Source: Treponema sp. (GTDB lineage: Bacteria; Spirochaetota; Spirochaetia; Treponematales; Treponemataceae). From it: a DNA stretch of 40,144 bases. Below, piece by piece: positions 30,701-39,796 of the stretch. A program made the position numbers and the translations under genes. The first letter of the stretch is position 1. Every line of letters starts with the position of its first letter. The notes under the pieces are model-generated. The model worked only from the letters and a program-made list of their open reading frames with translations. It was not told the DNA's origin and ran no database searches. The DNA lies in the NCBI GenBank assembly GCA_016292805.1, contig JAEDFM010000019.1:1-40144 (forward strand), written 5' to 3'.

Positions 30701-33013
30701 TTATCCAATATCAGAATTCAAAGCCTTAGTAGTTTTGATTTCTTTACCGTCTGCTAAAAGTTTTTTACCGGCAATCTGAACTACGCCATCAACAGCTTTA
30801 ATCTGTACAGCAAAGAATTCGTCACCTGTAATTTGTTCTTTTTTAGCTGCATTTACATCTGCACCTTCTAGAACAACTTTTGTACCAGGTGCTGCCCATG
30901 AAGCATCAAGAACTTCTACGCAGTCTTTTCCATTTTCATCTTTGTAATCACCAGCAAGAAGCATTCCACGGCTTTCAACACCACGCATTGTACGAGGAGC
31001 AAGGTTTGCAGCAATAATTACATGTTTACCAAGCAAATCTTCTTCTTTAAGGTACATTCTTAATCCAGACTGGATAGTTCTTGGAGTTCCAGAACCATCA
31101 TCCATAGTTTCAATATAAAGCTTTTCCCCTTCTGGATTAGGTTTAATATCAACAATTTTTGCAACAGTTAATTCAATATTAGAATTAAAGAAAGCTTCCT
31201 GCTGTTCAACTGGAAGATATGAAGGTTCTGCATGAGCAGGCTTCTTTTCCTTTTTCTTTTCCTCTTTCTTTTCAGCCTTCTGCTGTTTACCGCTGAACTT
31301 TTCGCGGAAAGCAAGCATTGTCTTCTGGTCCATTGGAGTAAAGAATACCTGTGTTGGACCAACTTTATCTAAGCCTGTTGTTTCACCAAGATTAGCCCAA
31401 TTGTAACCAGGTTTTGTTTCCATTCCAACTTTCTTTTCTTCAATAGTCTTTCCAAAATAAGACATAATCTGCTGTGTATACTGTGGCATATAAGGATTCA
31501 TCATAATCATCAAATCCTTAAGAACATAACACAAGTTATGGATAAGACTTGCAGCTTTTTCTGGAGCTTCTGTACGAGTTTTCCAAGGTTCTGCAGCCTG
31601 GAATTTTTTGTTACAAATATCAGAAATTTCAAACATTGTATGGAAAGCATCTTTAAGCTCTGCCCATTCAAGATAGTCTGTAGCCTTTTTTTCAAGCTCT
31701 TTTACCTGAGCCCAAAGTTCTTCATCAACTGGAGCCTCTGGAATAATTCCATCGTAATATTTATTTACAAACAAAAGTGTACGGTTTACAAGATTACCAA
31801 GGTTTCCAATAAGTTCGCCGTTAAGCTTTTCCTGGAAATCTTTCCACGTAAACTGATAGTCCTGTTTTTCTGGACGGTTGTAGAAAATATAGAAACGCCA
31901 TGCATCAGCTGGAATTCCAGATTCAATTGCATCTGAACCAAATACACCAACACCACGAGATTTAGAGAATTTTCCGTCTTCGTAATTCAAGTATTCAGTA
32001 GAAGACATGTGATGAAGCTTTGTCCAGTCATGTGGGGAACCAAGCAAAGTACAAGGGAAAATTACAGTGTGGAAAGGAATGTTGTCTTTACCAATAAACT
32101 GGAACAAATCAACCTTTTCCTTACCTTTTGCTTCTTCAGATTCTGATGGTAACCACCAGGATTTCCAGTCAAAACTCTGACGACCAGATTTAACCAGTTC
32201 ATCAGCAAGCTGTTTTGTAATAGAAAGATAACCGATTGGAGCATTGAACCAAACATAGAATACTTTATCTTCGTAACCTGCTTTAGGAACTGGAATACCC
32301 CATTTAAGGTCACGGGTAATACCTCTTTCCTGAAGACCATCACGAATCCATGCTTTTGTCATGTTGATTGCGTTATCAGACCAGCGGCCTTCAACAGAAG
32401 CTTTTTCTACCCATGCATTTAATTTATCACTTAAAGCTGGAAGATCAATGTACAAGTGTTTTGTTTCACGAACTTCTGGAGTTGCTCCACAAGTGTGACA
32501 TTTTGGATCTTTAAGTTCGATTGGATCAAGCAGAGAACCACAGTCATCACACTGATCACCACGAGCTTTTGTAGAACCACATTTAGGACAAGTTCCGTCT
32601 ACATAGCGGTCTGCAAGGAACATGTTACAATGAGGACAGAAAAGCTGCTTATTTACATGTTCATGAATTAAACCGGCAGCATCCAGATCATTAAATAAGG
32701 CCTGTGTAATTTCTGTACACTGTTCATTAGAAGTACGGCCAAATTTATCAAAGTTAATATTGAACCATTTGTAGATTTTTGTATGTTCCTGATAGTAATG
32801 GTTACACAATGAACGAGGATCTTTACCTTCTTCCAAAGCTTTAGTTTCTGTGGCAGTTCCGTATTCATCTGTACCACAAACATAAAGTGTATCGTAGCCA
32901 CGACTGCGGCAGAATCTTGCAAAAACATCACCTGAAAGTGACTGAATAATGTTTCCAAGATGTGGAATATTGTTTACATAAGGTAAAGCGGCAGTAATAA
33001 GTCTTCTATTCAT
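30701..33013 (-). CDS. metG: Methionyl-tRNA synthetase
   Basis: A 770-residue class I synthetase charging tRNA-Met. It has the HIGH-type box ALPYVNNIPHLGNIIQSLSG (about 8-27), a zinc knuckle domain with CPHC / CPKC / CDDC / CHTC pairs (about 124-185), and the KMSKS-type loop KFSKSRGVGV (about 350). A Lys/Glu-rich linker near 575-590 leads to a C-terminal EMAP-II-like tRNA-binding domain (NIELTVAKIVDIKPNPEGEK, about 612 onward), the form that promotes dimerisation. SD GAGGAAAT precedes the ATG, and a promoter is visible at 33046-33074. Complete. Confidence 0.97.
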   Translation of the reverse strand: MNRRLITAALPYVNNIPHLGNIIQSLSGDVFARFCRSRGYDTLYVCGTDEYGTATETKALEEGKDPRSLCNHYYQEHTKIYKWFNINFDKFGRTSNEQCTEITQALFNDLDAAGLIHEHVNKQLFCPHCNMFLADRYVDGTCPKCGSTKARGDQCDDCGSLLDPIELKDPKCHTCGATPEVRETKHLYIDLPALSDKLNAWVEKASVEGRWSDNAINMTKAWIRDGLQERGITRDLKWGIPVPKAGYEDKVFYVWFNAPIGYLSITKQLADELVKSGRQSFDWKSWWLPSESEEAKGKEKVDLFQFIGKDNIPFHTVIFPCTLLGSPHDWTKLHHMSSTEYLNYEDGKFSKSRGVGVFGSDAIESGIPADAWRFYIFYNRPEKQDYQFTWKDFQEKLNGELIGNLGNLVNRTLLFVNKYYDGIIPEAPVDEELWAQVKELEKKATDYLEWAELKDAFHTMFEISDICNKKFQAAEPWKTRTEAPEKAASLIHNLCYVLKDLMIMMNPYMPQYTQQIMSYFGKTIEEKKVGMETKPGYNWANLGETTGLDKVGPTQVFFTPMDQKTMLAFREKFSGKQQKAEKKEEKKKEKKPAHAEPSYLPVEQQEAFFNSNIELTVAKIVDIKPNPEGEKLYIETMDDGSGTPRTIQSGLRMYLKEEDLLGKHVIIAANLAPRTMRGVESRGMLLAGDYKDENGKDCVEVLDASWAAPGTKVVLEGADVNAAKKEQITGDEFFAVQIKAVDGVVQIAGKKLLADGKEIKTTKALNSDIG

Positions 33014-33045
33014 TTATTTCCTCATTTATTTTAAAATAGTAATTA

Positions 33046-33074
33046 ATTATAGTGAATTTTCAGCTTTAAGTCAT
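33046..33074 (-). promoter_or_regulatory. Promoter of metG
   Basis: Minus strand ATGACT (33074-33069), 17-nt spacer, TATAAT (33051-33046), about 32 nt before the metG ATG, which has GAGGAAAT as SD. Confidence 0.6.
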
Positions 33075-33119
33075 CAATATAAGTTTGTACAAAAGACTGC
33101 ATTTAGTGTGGAGAATAAA

Positions 33120-33161
33120 ATGAATAAAATGATTGATATTCTTAAAAACTTTAAACTTTAA
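33120..33161 (+). CDS. Possible tiny ORF (13 aa)
   Basis: ATG 33120 with GGAG (33110-33113) upstream encodes MNKMIDILKNFKL, ending at TAA 33159-33161, one base from the stop of the convergent permease gene. It lies in the 148-bp gap between divergent metG and the importer operon's end. It may be chance. Confidence 0.2.
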   Translation: MNKMIDILKNFKL

Positions 33162-33989
33162 TTATCCTTTTAAACCACCACGGCTTACACCATTTACAAT
33201 GTACTTTCTGGCAATAATAAAAAGTATAATCATTGGTAAAACAACTAAAGTTGATGCTGCCATTAAAAGCTCCTGTAAACTTCCAGCTTCTGTTGTAAAA
33301 ACCTGTAAACCATAAGGCAATGTACGGGATGCAGCATCACTTGTAACATAAAGTGGCCACATAAAACTATTCCATGAACACAGTGCATTTAATAAAATAA
33401 TTGTAAATAATGATGGTTTTGCAATTGGTACCATTATTCGCCACAAGTACATCCAGTTAGAAGCTCCATCAATTCTTGCTGAATAATATAGACTATCAGA
33501 AATTGTATCAAAAAAATTGCGTAATATATAAGTATAAAATATGCTTGCAACGAAAGGTAAAACTAAAGCTGGAATTGTATTATAAAGTTTAAGTTTTACG
33601 ATTGTAGTATAATTTGTAATAATAAGCATTTCAAAAGGAATCATCATTAAACTAAGTAAAATTGCAAATATGATTTCTTTTCCGGGAAATTTCATTTTTG
33701 AAAAAGCAAAGGCACCAAGAATTGAAGTTGTGGTTGTACATATAACTGAAAGTACCATTACAACAACTGAGTTAAAAAAATATTTTCCAAATGGAGCCAT
33801 GCTAAAGGCCTGTTTGTAGTTTTCAAATCCAAAATGAGATGGAAATAATTTTGGTGGAAACTGAATGATTTCTGCATGGGTTTTAAAAGAAGAAAGCAAC
33901 ATCCATATAAAAGGGAAAACCATACATAGAGCACCAACAGTAAGCAGAGTATAACAAAATATTTTTCTTAAAATTTCTCTAACATTCAT
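33162..33989 (-). CDS. ABC sugar-type permease, MalG/UgpE-like
   Basis: A 275-residue inner-membrane permease with six helices (first: IFCYTLLTVGALCMVFPFIW). The EAA loop that contacts the ATPase is YYSARIDGASNWMYLWRIMV then PIAKPSL (about 165-192). It belongs to the CUT1-type second permease group that ends near KYIVNGVSRGGLKG, a common C-terminus. Last gene of the four-gene importer operon; 19 nt after the other permease. Confidence 0.93.
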   Translation of the reverse strand: MNVREILRKIFCYTLLTVGALCMVFPFIWMLLSSFKTHAEIIQFPPKLFPSHFGFENYKQAFSMAPFGKYFFNSVVVMVLSVICTTTTSILGAFAFSKMKFPGKEIIFAILLSLMMIPFEMLIITNYTTIVKLKLYNTIPALVLPFVASIFYTYILRNFFDTISDSLYYSARIDGASNWMYLWRIMVPIAKPSLFTIILLNALCSWNSFMWPLYVTSDAASRTLPYGLQVFTTEAGSLQELLMAASTLVVLPMIILFIIARKYIVNGVSRGGLKG

Positions 33990-34008
33990 AATTAATCATC
34001 TCTTTTTA

Positions 34009-34917
34009 TTACTTTATACCCTTTTTTTCCATTCGCTTTTTCAATTGCAACTGAAGCATAGTAAAAATAAATACACAAACAAAAAGAACTACAGCAGCTG
34101 CGGCGGCATATCCATATTTTCGCTTTTCAATCATTGCATATCGAATGTAATAGACTACTGTATACAGGTTCATATAAGGTCCAGGTTTTCCATTAAACAA
34201 TGGGAATAATTCACTGAATACTTTAAAACATGAAATTGTATTTACAATACAAACAAGGAAAATTGTAGGAGAAAGTAAAGGAACTGTAATCCTGAAAAAT
34301 ATTTTTGATGATTTTGCACCATCAACTTTAGCGGCGGTGTAATACATTTTATCAATATTCTGTAAGCCACTCAAAAGTAAAATAATTGTAAAAGGAAGAA
34401 TATTCCAGATTCCAAAAATTATAAGTGCAACCAAGGACCATTTGGAATCTGTTACCCACCCTATTTTTTCAATGCCAAACTTTGTAAGGAAAAAATTTAT
34501 AATTCCATACTGCTGGTTATACATTAGTCGCCAGATTAATCCTACAGCAGTAACAGAGGTAACCATTGGCATAAAAAAAGCAGTTTGAAAAACTGCAGAA
34601 CCTTTTAATTTCTGATTTAATAGATTTGCAAAAAATATGGCAAGCATTGTACTTGCAGGAACAACAAATAAAACATAAAGTACAGTATTTATCATTGCGG
34701 AACGGAATTTATCATCTGTTAAAACATATTTATAATTTTCCAGATTTATTCCTTCGCAGGTTCCTCTAAGATAACTGTAATTCTGTTTAAATGAAATTGT
34801 AAATACATTTATTACTGGGTAAAGTGTAAATACAATTATAAAGAGCAAAAATGGAGTTAAATAAAGCCAGGGTTCAATTTTTTCAAAAACCTGACGGCGC
34901 TTTAATGAAAACCTCAC
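34009..34917 (-). CDS. ABC sugar-type permease, MalF/UgpA-like
   Basis: A 302-residue permease with six helices; first YLTPFLLFIIVFTLYPVINV (about 18-37). The EAA loop is MYYTAAKVDGAKSSKIFFRI followed by TVPLLSPT (about 191-218). Partner of the permease at 33162; both form the channel of a CUT1-type importer. Its start overlaps the ATPase stop by 4 nt (34914-34917). Confidence 0.93.
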   Translation of the reverse strand: MRFSLKRRQVFEKIEPWLYLTPFLLFIIVFTLYPVINVFTISFKQNYSYLRGTCEGINLENYKYVLTDDKFRSAMINTVLYVLFVVPASTMLAIFFANLLNQKLKGSAVFQTAFFMPMVTSVTAVGLIWRLMYNQQYGIINFFLTKFGIEKIGWVTDSKWSLVALIIFGIWNILPFTIILLLSGLQNIDKMYYTAAKVDGAKSSKIFFRITVPLLSPTIFLVCIVNTISCFKVFSELFPLFNGKPGPYMNLYTVVYYIRYAMIEKRKYGYAAAAAVVLFVCVFIFTMLQLQLKKRMEKKGIK

Positions 34918-35948
34918 ACTAACCTCTTTCCTGTTTTCTCATCAAACACAAATATCCCTTTTTTCTTAAGACCAATTGAAATCTTATTTCCAGAAACATA
35001 AGTTTTATCTGTATTTAAAATTGCACGAACTGTATTGTCAAAAAGTTTTAGATTTACAATCTGTTCTTTTCCCATTTCACTTACAGAAACAACTTCTGCT
35101 TCCAGACTATTTGTATCTGTAAAACTTTCGGGACGAATTGCAACTGTAACATCCTTTTCAGAAATGTCAGTTAAATTAAAACCAACTGTTTCGCTTATGA
35201 TTTTAAGCTGTTCTGCATTAAGTTTAAGTTGATTTACAGGAGGATTTCCTAAGAAGTCAGCAACAAATTTGCAATTAGGATTATTGTAAAGCTCCTGGGA
35301 AAGACCACTTTGAACAAGCACACCATTTTTCATCAAAACAATGCTGTCAGAAATAGACATAGCTTCTTCCTGATCATGAGTTACAAAAACTGTAGTAACT
35401 CCAGTTTCCTGCTGAATACGTCTTATTTCTTCACGCATTTCAAGGCGAAGTCGGGCATCAAGATTAGAAAGAGGTTCATCCATTAAAAGTAAAGCTGGAT
35501 TTTTAATCAGGGCTCTGGCAATAGCTACTCGCTGCTGCTGACCACCACTTAACTCAGAAGGATATCGCTTTAATAAGCCATCTACATGTACAAGCTTTGC
35601 AATTTCTTCAGCCTTTGCAAACCGTTCCTTTTTTGAAACCTTCTGTACTTCCAAAGGGAAAGCAATATTTTCCTGAACAGTCATATGTGGATATAAAGCA
35701 TAGTTTTGAAAAACCATTCCAATATTTCGCTGGTCAGGAGGAAGTTTTGTTACATCTTTATCATCAAAAAAAATATTGCCCTGTGTTACCGGAATAATAC
35801 CACAGAGCATATTTAATATTGTTGATTTTCCACAGCCCGATGGTCCCAATAAACAGATTAAATGACCATCAGGTAATTCTGTAGAAAAATTATCTACGGC
35901 CACAGTCTGACCGTATTTTTTTGTTATATTATTTAATTGTACTTTCAT
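34914..35948 (-). CDS. ABC importer ATPase, MalK/UgpC/MsmK type
   Basis: A 344-residue ATPase. Walker A LLGPSGCGKSTILNM (about 32-46), Q-loop VFQNYALYPHMTVQENIAFP, signature LSGGQQQRVAIARALIKNPA (about 133-152), Walker B LLMDEPLSNLD, H-loop VTHDQEEAM. The C-terminal third has a TOBE/regulatory region (VTVAIRPESFTDTNSLEAEV). ATPases of this type can serve several CUT1 importers. It lies between the binding protein (14-nt gap) and the permeases. Confidence 0.95.
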   Translation of the reverse strand: MKVQLNNITKKYGQTVAVDNFSTELPDGHLICLLGPSGCGKSTILNMLCGIIPVTQGNIFFDDKDVTKLPPDQRNIGMVFQNYALYPHMTVQENIAFPLEVQKVSKKERFAKAEEIAKLVHVDGLLKRYPSELSGGQQQRVAIARALIKNPALLLMDEPLSNLDARLRLEMREEIRRIQQETGVTTVFVTHDQEEAMSISDSIVLMKNGVLVQSGLSQELYNNPNCKFVADFLGNPPVNQLKLNAEQLKIISETVGFNLTDISEKDVTVAIRPESFTDTNSLEAEVVSVSEMGKEQIVNLKLFDNTVRAILNTDKTYVSGNKISIGLKKKGIFVFDEKTGKRLV

Positions 35949-35962
35949 CAGTATGAGACTTA

Positions 35963-37237
35963 CTATTTTCCAGCAAGTGCGTCGTTACAAGCTTTTTCCA
36001 TAGCAGCAACAGCATCTTTTGCTGACATTTTACCATCTACAACATAATTCAAATATTCTTCAAGTGCACGACGAACAGCAGCAGAACCAGTAACATTAGG
36101 GAAAGATCCAGATTTTGAAAGATTTGCCTGTACATAAGGAAGAGCTGAAGTAGCTGGAAGATTATTTAAATATTCAACATATTCAGGTACATTTGCTGAA
36201 GTTCCATAAGGACACAATGCAGAGTTTGCAATTGCCCATTTTGCAGCATTTTCTTCATTCAAGAAAAACTTAACAAATTCATAAGCACCTTTATTTACAG
36301 CTTCGTTTCTATGAAGGAAAATTGGTCCCCGGTTCCAGGCTGTATAAAAGTCACCTGCAATCCATTTTGCCATTCCTAAAGTTCCTTTGCTTTCAACCAT
36401 CTGAATATACTGATCGTTTACACAAGAACCAGAGAAAGAGGCAATATCTCCATTAGCAAGATCTTCTGAAGAATAACGGCCGATTGTATTGAATGAGAAG
36501 TAACCTTTTTTACAGTTATCAGCATACCATTCAAAAATTTCTTCCATTTTGTTGCCACCAAAACCAATCTTTTTGTTCTGTACATCAATGTAAGTAAGAC
36601 CATTATGCATAATCAATTCCTGAAGATTATCTACAAGACCATCAGAATGAAAACCAGGAATACCTTTCTTTTCTTTAATTGTCTTAGAAACTGCAACAAG
36701 TTCGTCCCAGTTTGTTGGAGGAACAAGACCAAGTTCATCAAAAATTGTTTTGTTGTAGAAGAATACAGGACCTGTTGTACAACCAGGAAGATAATAGATT
36801 CCACCATCTTCAAAACCAAGTACATCAGTTTTCATTGCTTCAGGAAGAGAATCAATGATGTTCTGCATTGTATGATCACCCTTTTTATTGTCTGCTTCAA
36901 TATATTTTTTAATATTGATAGCAAGACCTTCATTAACATAATCAACTGCAGTTGTACCATAATTAAAAATAATGCTTGGACCAATACCATTTGCAACAGC
37001 ATTGTAAACAGTATCAGCAAAACCAGAATAATCCTGATTCATTACTTTTACAAAATATGCATTCTGCGAACTGTTAAAACGATCTGCAGCACTGTTTAAA
37101 GCATCAGCCTGTTTACCATTGTATGTATGCCATACTTCTACAGTTACAGGTCCCTTATTCGACTCTTTTTTTGAACAGCTAGTAAAAGCCATTCCTAAAA
37201 TTAACACAGAAAGAATGATTGATGAAAGTTTTTTCAT
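35963..37237 (-). CDS. Extracellular solute-binding lipoprotein (UgpB/sugar type)
   Basis: A 424-residue lipoprotein: signal peptide MKKLSSIILSVLILGMAFTS followed by Cys-21 in an AFTSC lipobox, then the family-1 binding fold. VTVEVWHTYNGKQADALNSA (about 31-50) is the expected first strand-helix, and GIYYLPGCTTGPVFFYNKTI then FDELGLVPPTNWDELVAVSK is the conserved middle block. The VWH and TTGP features recall UgpB-like glycerol-phosphate binders as well as sugar binders, so the ligand is open. First gene of the importer operon; SD TTGGAG lies upstream of the ATG. Confidence 0.92.
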   Translation of the reverse strand: MKKLSSIILSVLILGMAFTSCSKKESNKGPVTVEVWHTYNGKQADALNSAADRFNSSQNAYFVKVMNQDYSGFADTVYNAVANGIGPSIIFNYGTTAVDYVNEGLAINIKKYIEADNKKGDHTMQNIIDSLPEAMKTDVLGFEDGGIYYLPGCTTGPVFFYNKTIFDELGLVPPTNWDELVAVSKTIKEKKGIPGFHSDGLVDNLQELIMHNGLTYIDVQNKKIGFGGNKMEEIFEWYADNCKKGYFSFNTIGRYSSEDLANGDIASFSGSCVNDQYIQMVESKGTLGMAKWIAGDFYTAWNRGPIFLHRNEAVNKGAYEFVKFFLNEENAAKWAIANSALCPYGTSANVPEYVEYLNNLPATSALPYVQANLSKSGSFPNVTGSAAVRRALEEYLNYVVDGKMSAKDAVAAMEKACNDALAGK

Positions 37238-37287
37238 TTCAAAGCTCCAAAAAAAATTGATGGTTTTAATATATCACAATAATAAAA

Positions 37288-37318
37288 AAAAGACACAGAA
37301 TTAATATCTGTGTCTTTT
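37288..37318 (-). terminator. Intrinsic terminator of the AMP-ligase gene
   Basis: 12-bp perfect stem AAAAGACACAGA (37288-37299) with TCTGTGTCTTTT (37307-37318), followed on the minus strand by a long T-run. It lies 6 nt past the end of the ligase gene and separates it from the importer operon. Confidence 0.9.
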
Positions 37319-37324
37319 GTATTT

Positions 37325-39040
37325 TTATTTCTGTCCGTCTTTTGCTCGGATTTCATTACGTTTAATTTTACCAGAAATTGTTTTTGGCAGTTCAGTAACG
37401 AAATCTACAACTCTTGGATATTTGTAAGGTGCTGTTGTTTTCTTTACAAAGTTCTGAATATCTTTAACCAAGTCGTCAGATGGTTCATAACCTTTTGCAA
37501 GAACAATTGTTGCCTTTACAATCTGTCCACGAACTGGATCAGGAGTTCCAGTTACTGCACATTCAACAACAGCTGGATGCTGCATTAAAACAGATTCAAC
37601 TTCGAATGTACCAATACGATATCCTGAACATTTGATTACATCATCATTACGACCTGTAAACCAGAAATAACCGTCTTCGTCGCGCCAGGCGTTATCACCA
37701 GTATGATAGTAACCGTCGTGCATAACTGATTTTGTTTTTTCCGGGTCACCAAAATATGTCATGAACAAACCAGGGAAAGTTTTTCCATCTTTAAGTTCAA
37801 CAACAATTTCACCAATTTCACCATCCTGAACAGGATTTCCTTCATCATCAAGCAAAGTAACATTGTAGTATGGTGCCGATTTTCCAAGACTACCTGGTTT
37901 AATTTTTTCATTACCGTAGTTGAACAATGAAAGTGTTGTTTCTGTCTGACCAAAACCTTCGTGGATTTCTTTTCCAGTAATTTCTTTCCATTTATTAAAT
38001 ACTTCTTCAGAAAGAGCTTCACCGGCAGTTGACCAGTGTTCACATGAACTAAAGTCATATTTTGACAAATCTTCCTGAATCAAGAAACGGTAAATTGTTG
38101 GAGGAGCACAGAAGGATGTAATGTGATGCTTCTGAATCTGATCCATTAAATCAATTGGCTTGAATTTTGCGTGATAGTCGTAAATAAATACTGCACATTC
38201 TGCAATCCACTGACCATAAAGTTTTCCCCAAACAGCTTTTCCCCAACCTGTATCAGCAACAGTAAGATGAAGACCACCTTTTTTTACCTGCTGCCAGTAA
38301 GAAGCTGTTACAATGTGTCCAAGTGGATACAAATAGTTATGAGATACTAATTTTGGATGACTTGTAGTTCCTGATGTAAAGTAAGAAAGGAATACATCAT
38401 CATTTTTAGAAATATCTTCGCGTTTAAGAGCGTGGAATTTAGCAAGATCTTCGTCAGTTACAGCAGCAACACCACGGGTAAAATCTACCCAATCAGGATG
38501 TGCAGCCAAAAAATCATCATCAAGACCTTTATCAATTCCAAATGGAGCTACACCAACTAAAGTTGTTAATGATGGAGCTTCTTTTCTTGAATCTTCAATA
38601 TATTTAAAGATTTCACGGTCATTTACTGCAAATACATGTTTGATTCCAGCAGCATTACAGCGATAAACAATATCTTCTGTTGTAAGCATGTGAGTTGCAG
38701 GAATTACTGATGCACCAATTTTGTGTAAAGCGATAATAGAAAGCCAGAATTCGTAACGGCGCTGTAAAATAAGCATTACAAAGTCACCGCGCTTAATTCC
38801 CATTTTCATCATAAAAGCAGCTACACGATCTGTTCTTTCTTTAAGCTGTTTAAATGTAAGTGTAAGTTCTTCGTCATTATCATTACACCAAACCATTGCT
38901 TTTGCATCTGGATTTTTATTTGCAAGATAGTCTACAACATCATAACCAAAGTTAAAGTTCTCTGGGATTTTATATTTGAAGTTTGCAAAGAAATCTTCGT
39001 AATCTTTAAATTCTGTTCTTTCAAGAAACTGTTCTAACAT
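37325..39040 (-). CDS. Acyl-CoA synthetase / AMP-forming ligase (MACS-like)
   Basis: A 571-residue member of the adenylate-forming family, most like medium-chain or acetyl-CoA synthetases: it would activate a carboxylic acid with ATP and form its CoA ester. Core motifs: FLSYFTSGTTSHPKLVSHNY (about 213-232; P-loop-like), EGFGQTETTLSLFNYGN (about 350), YYHTGDNAWRDEDGYFWFTG and RNDDVIKCSGYRIGTFEVES, and C-terminal PKTISGKIKRNEIR with the catalytic Lys. Substrate unknown. It lies downstream of the XRE-cupin gene, a combination seen in other anaerobes, and its leader contains the heptamer array at 39061-39090. Confidence 0.92.
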   Translation of the reverse strand: MLEQFLERTEFKDYEDFFANFKYKIPENFNFGYDVVDYLANKNPDAKAMVWCNDNDEELTLTFKQLKERTDRVAAFMMKMGIKRGDFVMLILQRRYEFWLSIIALHKIGASVIPATHMLTTEDIVYRCNAAGIKHVFAVNDREIFKYIEDSRKEAPSLTTLVGVAPFGIDKGLDDDFLAAHPDWVDFTRGVAAVTDEDLAKFHALKREDISKNDDVFLSYFTSGTTSHPKLVSHNYLYPLGHIVTASYWQQVKKGGLHLTVADTGWGKAVWGKLYGQWIAECAVFIYDYHAKFKPIDLMDQIQKHHITSFCAPPTIYRFLIQEDLSKYDFSSCEHWSTAGEALSEEVFNKWKEITGKEIHEGFGQTETTLSLFNYGNEKIKPGSLGKSAPYYNVTLLDDEGNPVQDGEIGEIVVELKDGKTFPGLFMTYFGDPEKTKSVMHDGYYHTGDNAWRDEDGYFWFTGRNDDVIKCSGYRIGTFEVESVLMQHPAVVECAVTGTPDPVRGQIVKATIVLAKGYEPSDDLVKDIQNFVKKTTAPYKYPRVVDFVTELPKTISGKIKRNEIRAKDGQK

Positions 39041-39060
39041 TTGTATTTTCCTTATATTTT

Positions 39061-39090
39061 AGTCGTCAGTCATCAGTCTTCAGTCATCAG
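39061..39090. repeat. Heptamer tandem array, four units plus two bases
   Basis: AGTCGTC AGTCATC then AGTCTTC AGTCATC and AG: a 7-bp unit AGTCNTC, variable only at its fifth base. It starts 21 bp before the ligase ATG on the minus-strand transcript, just ahead of the AAGGAAAAT SD region. Confidence 0.85.
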
Positions 39091-39113
39091 AGAAATGTGG
39101 GACTAAAGAAGTG

Positions 39114-39172
39114 TCATCCTGAACTTATTTCAGGAGCTTATATTATGTAATGCTGAAACAAGTTCAGCATGA
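39114..39172. repeat. REP-like palindromic element
   Basis: Two short hairpins, TCCTGAA (39117-39123)/TTCAGGA (39129-39135) and ATGCTGAA (39150-39157)/TTCAGCAT (39163-39170), whose outer sequences also pair: TCATCCTGAACTT with AAGTTCAGCATGA at 12 of 13 positions. The element can thus fold as one long or two short stems. Arm sequence recurs at 170-188. Confidence 0.7.
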
Positions 39173-39179
39173 TTTTTGT

Positions 39180-39731
39180 TTAAATGATGATTGCAAGGAA
39201 TTTAGCATTCTTTCCATTAAGGGCCTGCATTCCGTGTTTTTTTGTAGCATCAAAGTAAATTGAATCACCTTCTTCAAGCATCAATTCTTTACCATCAATT
39301 ACAACTTTCATTGAACCTTCAAGAACCATTTCAAATTCATGACCTGGATGAGAGTTATAATGAATTTCTTTTGTTTCTTCTGGTGTAATGCTAACAATAA
39401 ATGGATCAGCTTTACGGTTCTGGAATCCAGCAGCCAAAGCCTGATATTTATAGTCTGAACGACGGTCTACAGACAAACCTTTGTCTTTTTTAGTAAGACA
39501 ATAAGAGTGCATGTGTGGTTCCTGTCCAGAAATTAATGTACCTAAATCAATCTTGTATTCTCGTGACATTGACTGTAAAACTCCAACAGGAATATCAATA
39601 TCACCAGATTCATATGCTTTATATTGTTCAATTGAAAGACCACATACTCTTGCAGCTTCTTCTATAGAAACGTCCATAATTTCGCGTAAACCTTTAAGAC
39701 GGTCAGCAACCGCTTTAATCTCGTCGTTCAT
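39180..39731 (-). CDS. XRE-family regulator with C-terminal cupin sensor
   Basis: A 183-residue DNA-binding regulator. Residues about 5-65 form the XRE helix-turn-helix (LKGLREIMDVSIEEAARVCG, LSIEQYKAYESGDIDIPVG), and 105-183 a cupin_2 barrel (HYNSHPGHEFEMVLEGSMKV then LEEGDSIYFDATKKHGMQAL) likely to sense a small ligand. This architecture is well known for local regulators. It is directly upstream of the AMP-ligase gene on the same strand, so control of that gene, and of itself, is the natural inference. SD GGAGG precedes the ATG. Confidence 0.92.
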   Translation of the reverse strand: MNDEIKAVADRLKGLREIMDVSIEEAARVCGLSIEQYKAYESGDIDIPVGVLQSMSREYKIDLGTLISGQEPHMHSYCLTKKDKGLSVDRRSDYKYQALAAGFQNRKADPFIVSITPEETKEIHYNSHPGHEFEMVLEGSMKVVIDGKELMLEEGDSIYFDATKKHGMQALNGKNAKFLAIII

Positions 39732-39766
39732 AAATGACCTCCGTTAAAAAATCTTCTTACATTTTG

Positions 39767-39796
39767 AGTATATATTAATTTAATGGCTTTATTCAA
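39767..39796 (-). promoter_or_regulatory. Promoter of the XRE-cupin/ligase pair
   Basis: Minus strand TTGAAT (39796-39791), 18-nt spacer, TATACT (39772-39767), about 35 nt before the regulator's ATG. Confidence 0.5.

Noticed and set aside
36605..37099. 164-codon open frame on the plus strand inside the binding-protein gene
   Set aside because: It is the shadow of the solute-binding protein in the other strand; composition is Cys/Phe/Ile-rich with no domain pattern or SD.
39061..39090. CRISPR-like repeat
   Set aside because: The unit is only 7 bp with no spacers; it is a simple tandem array.
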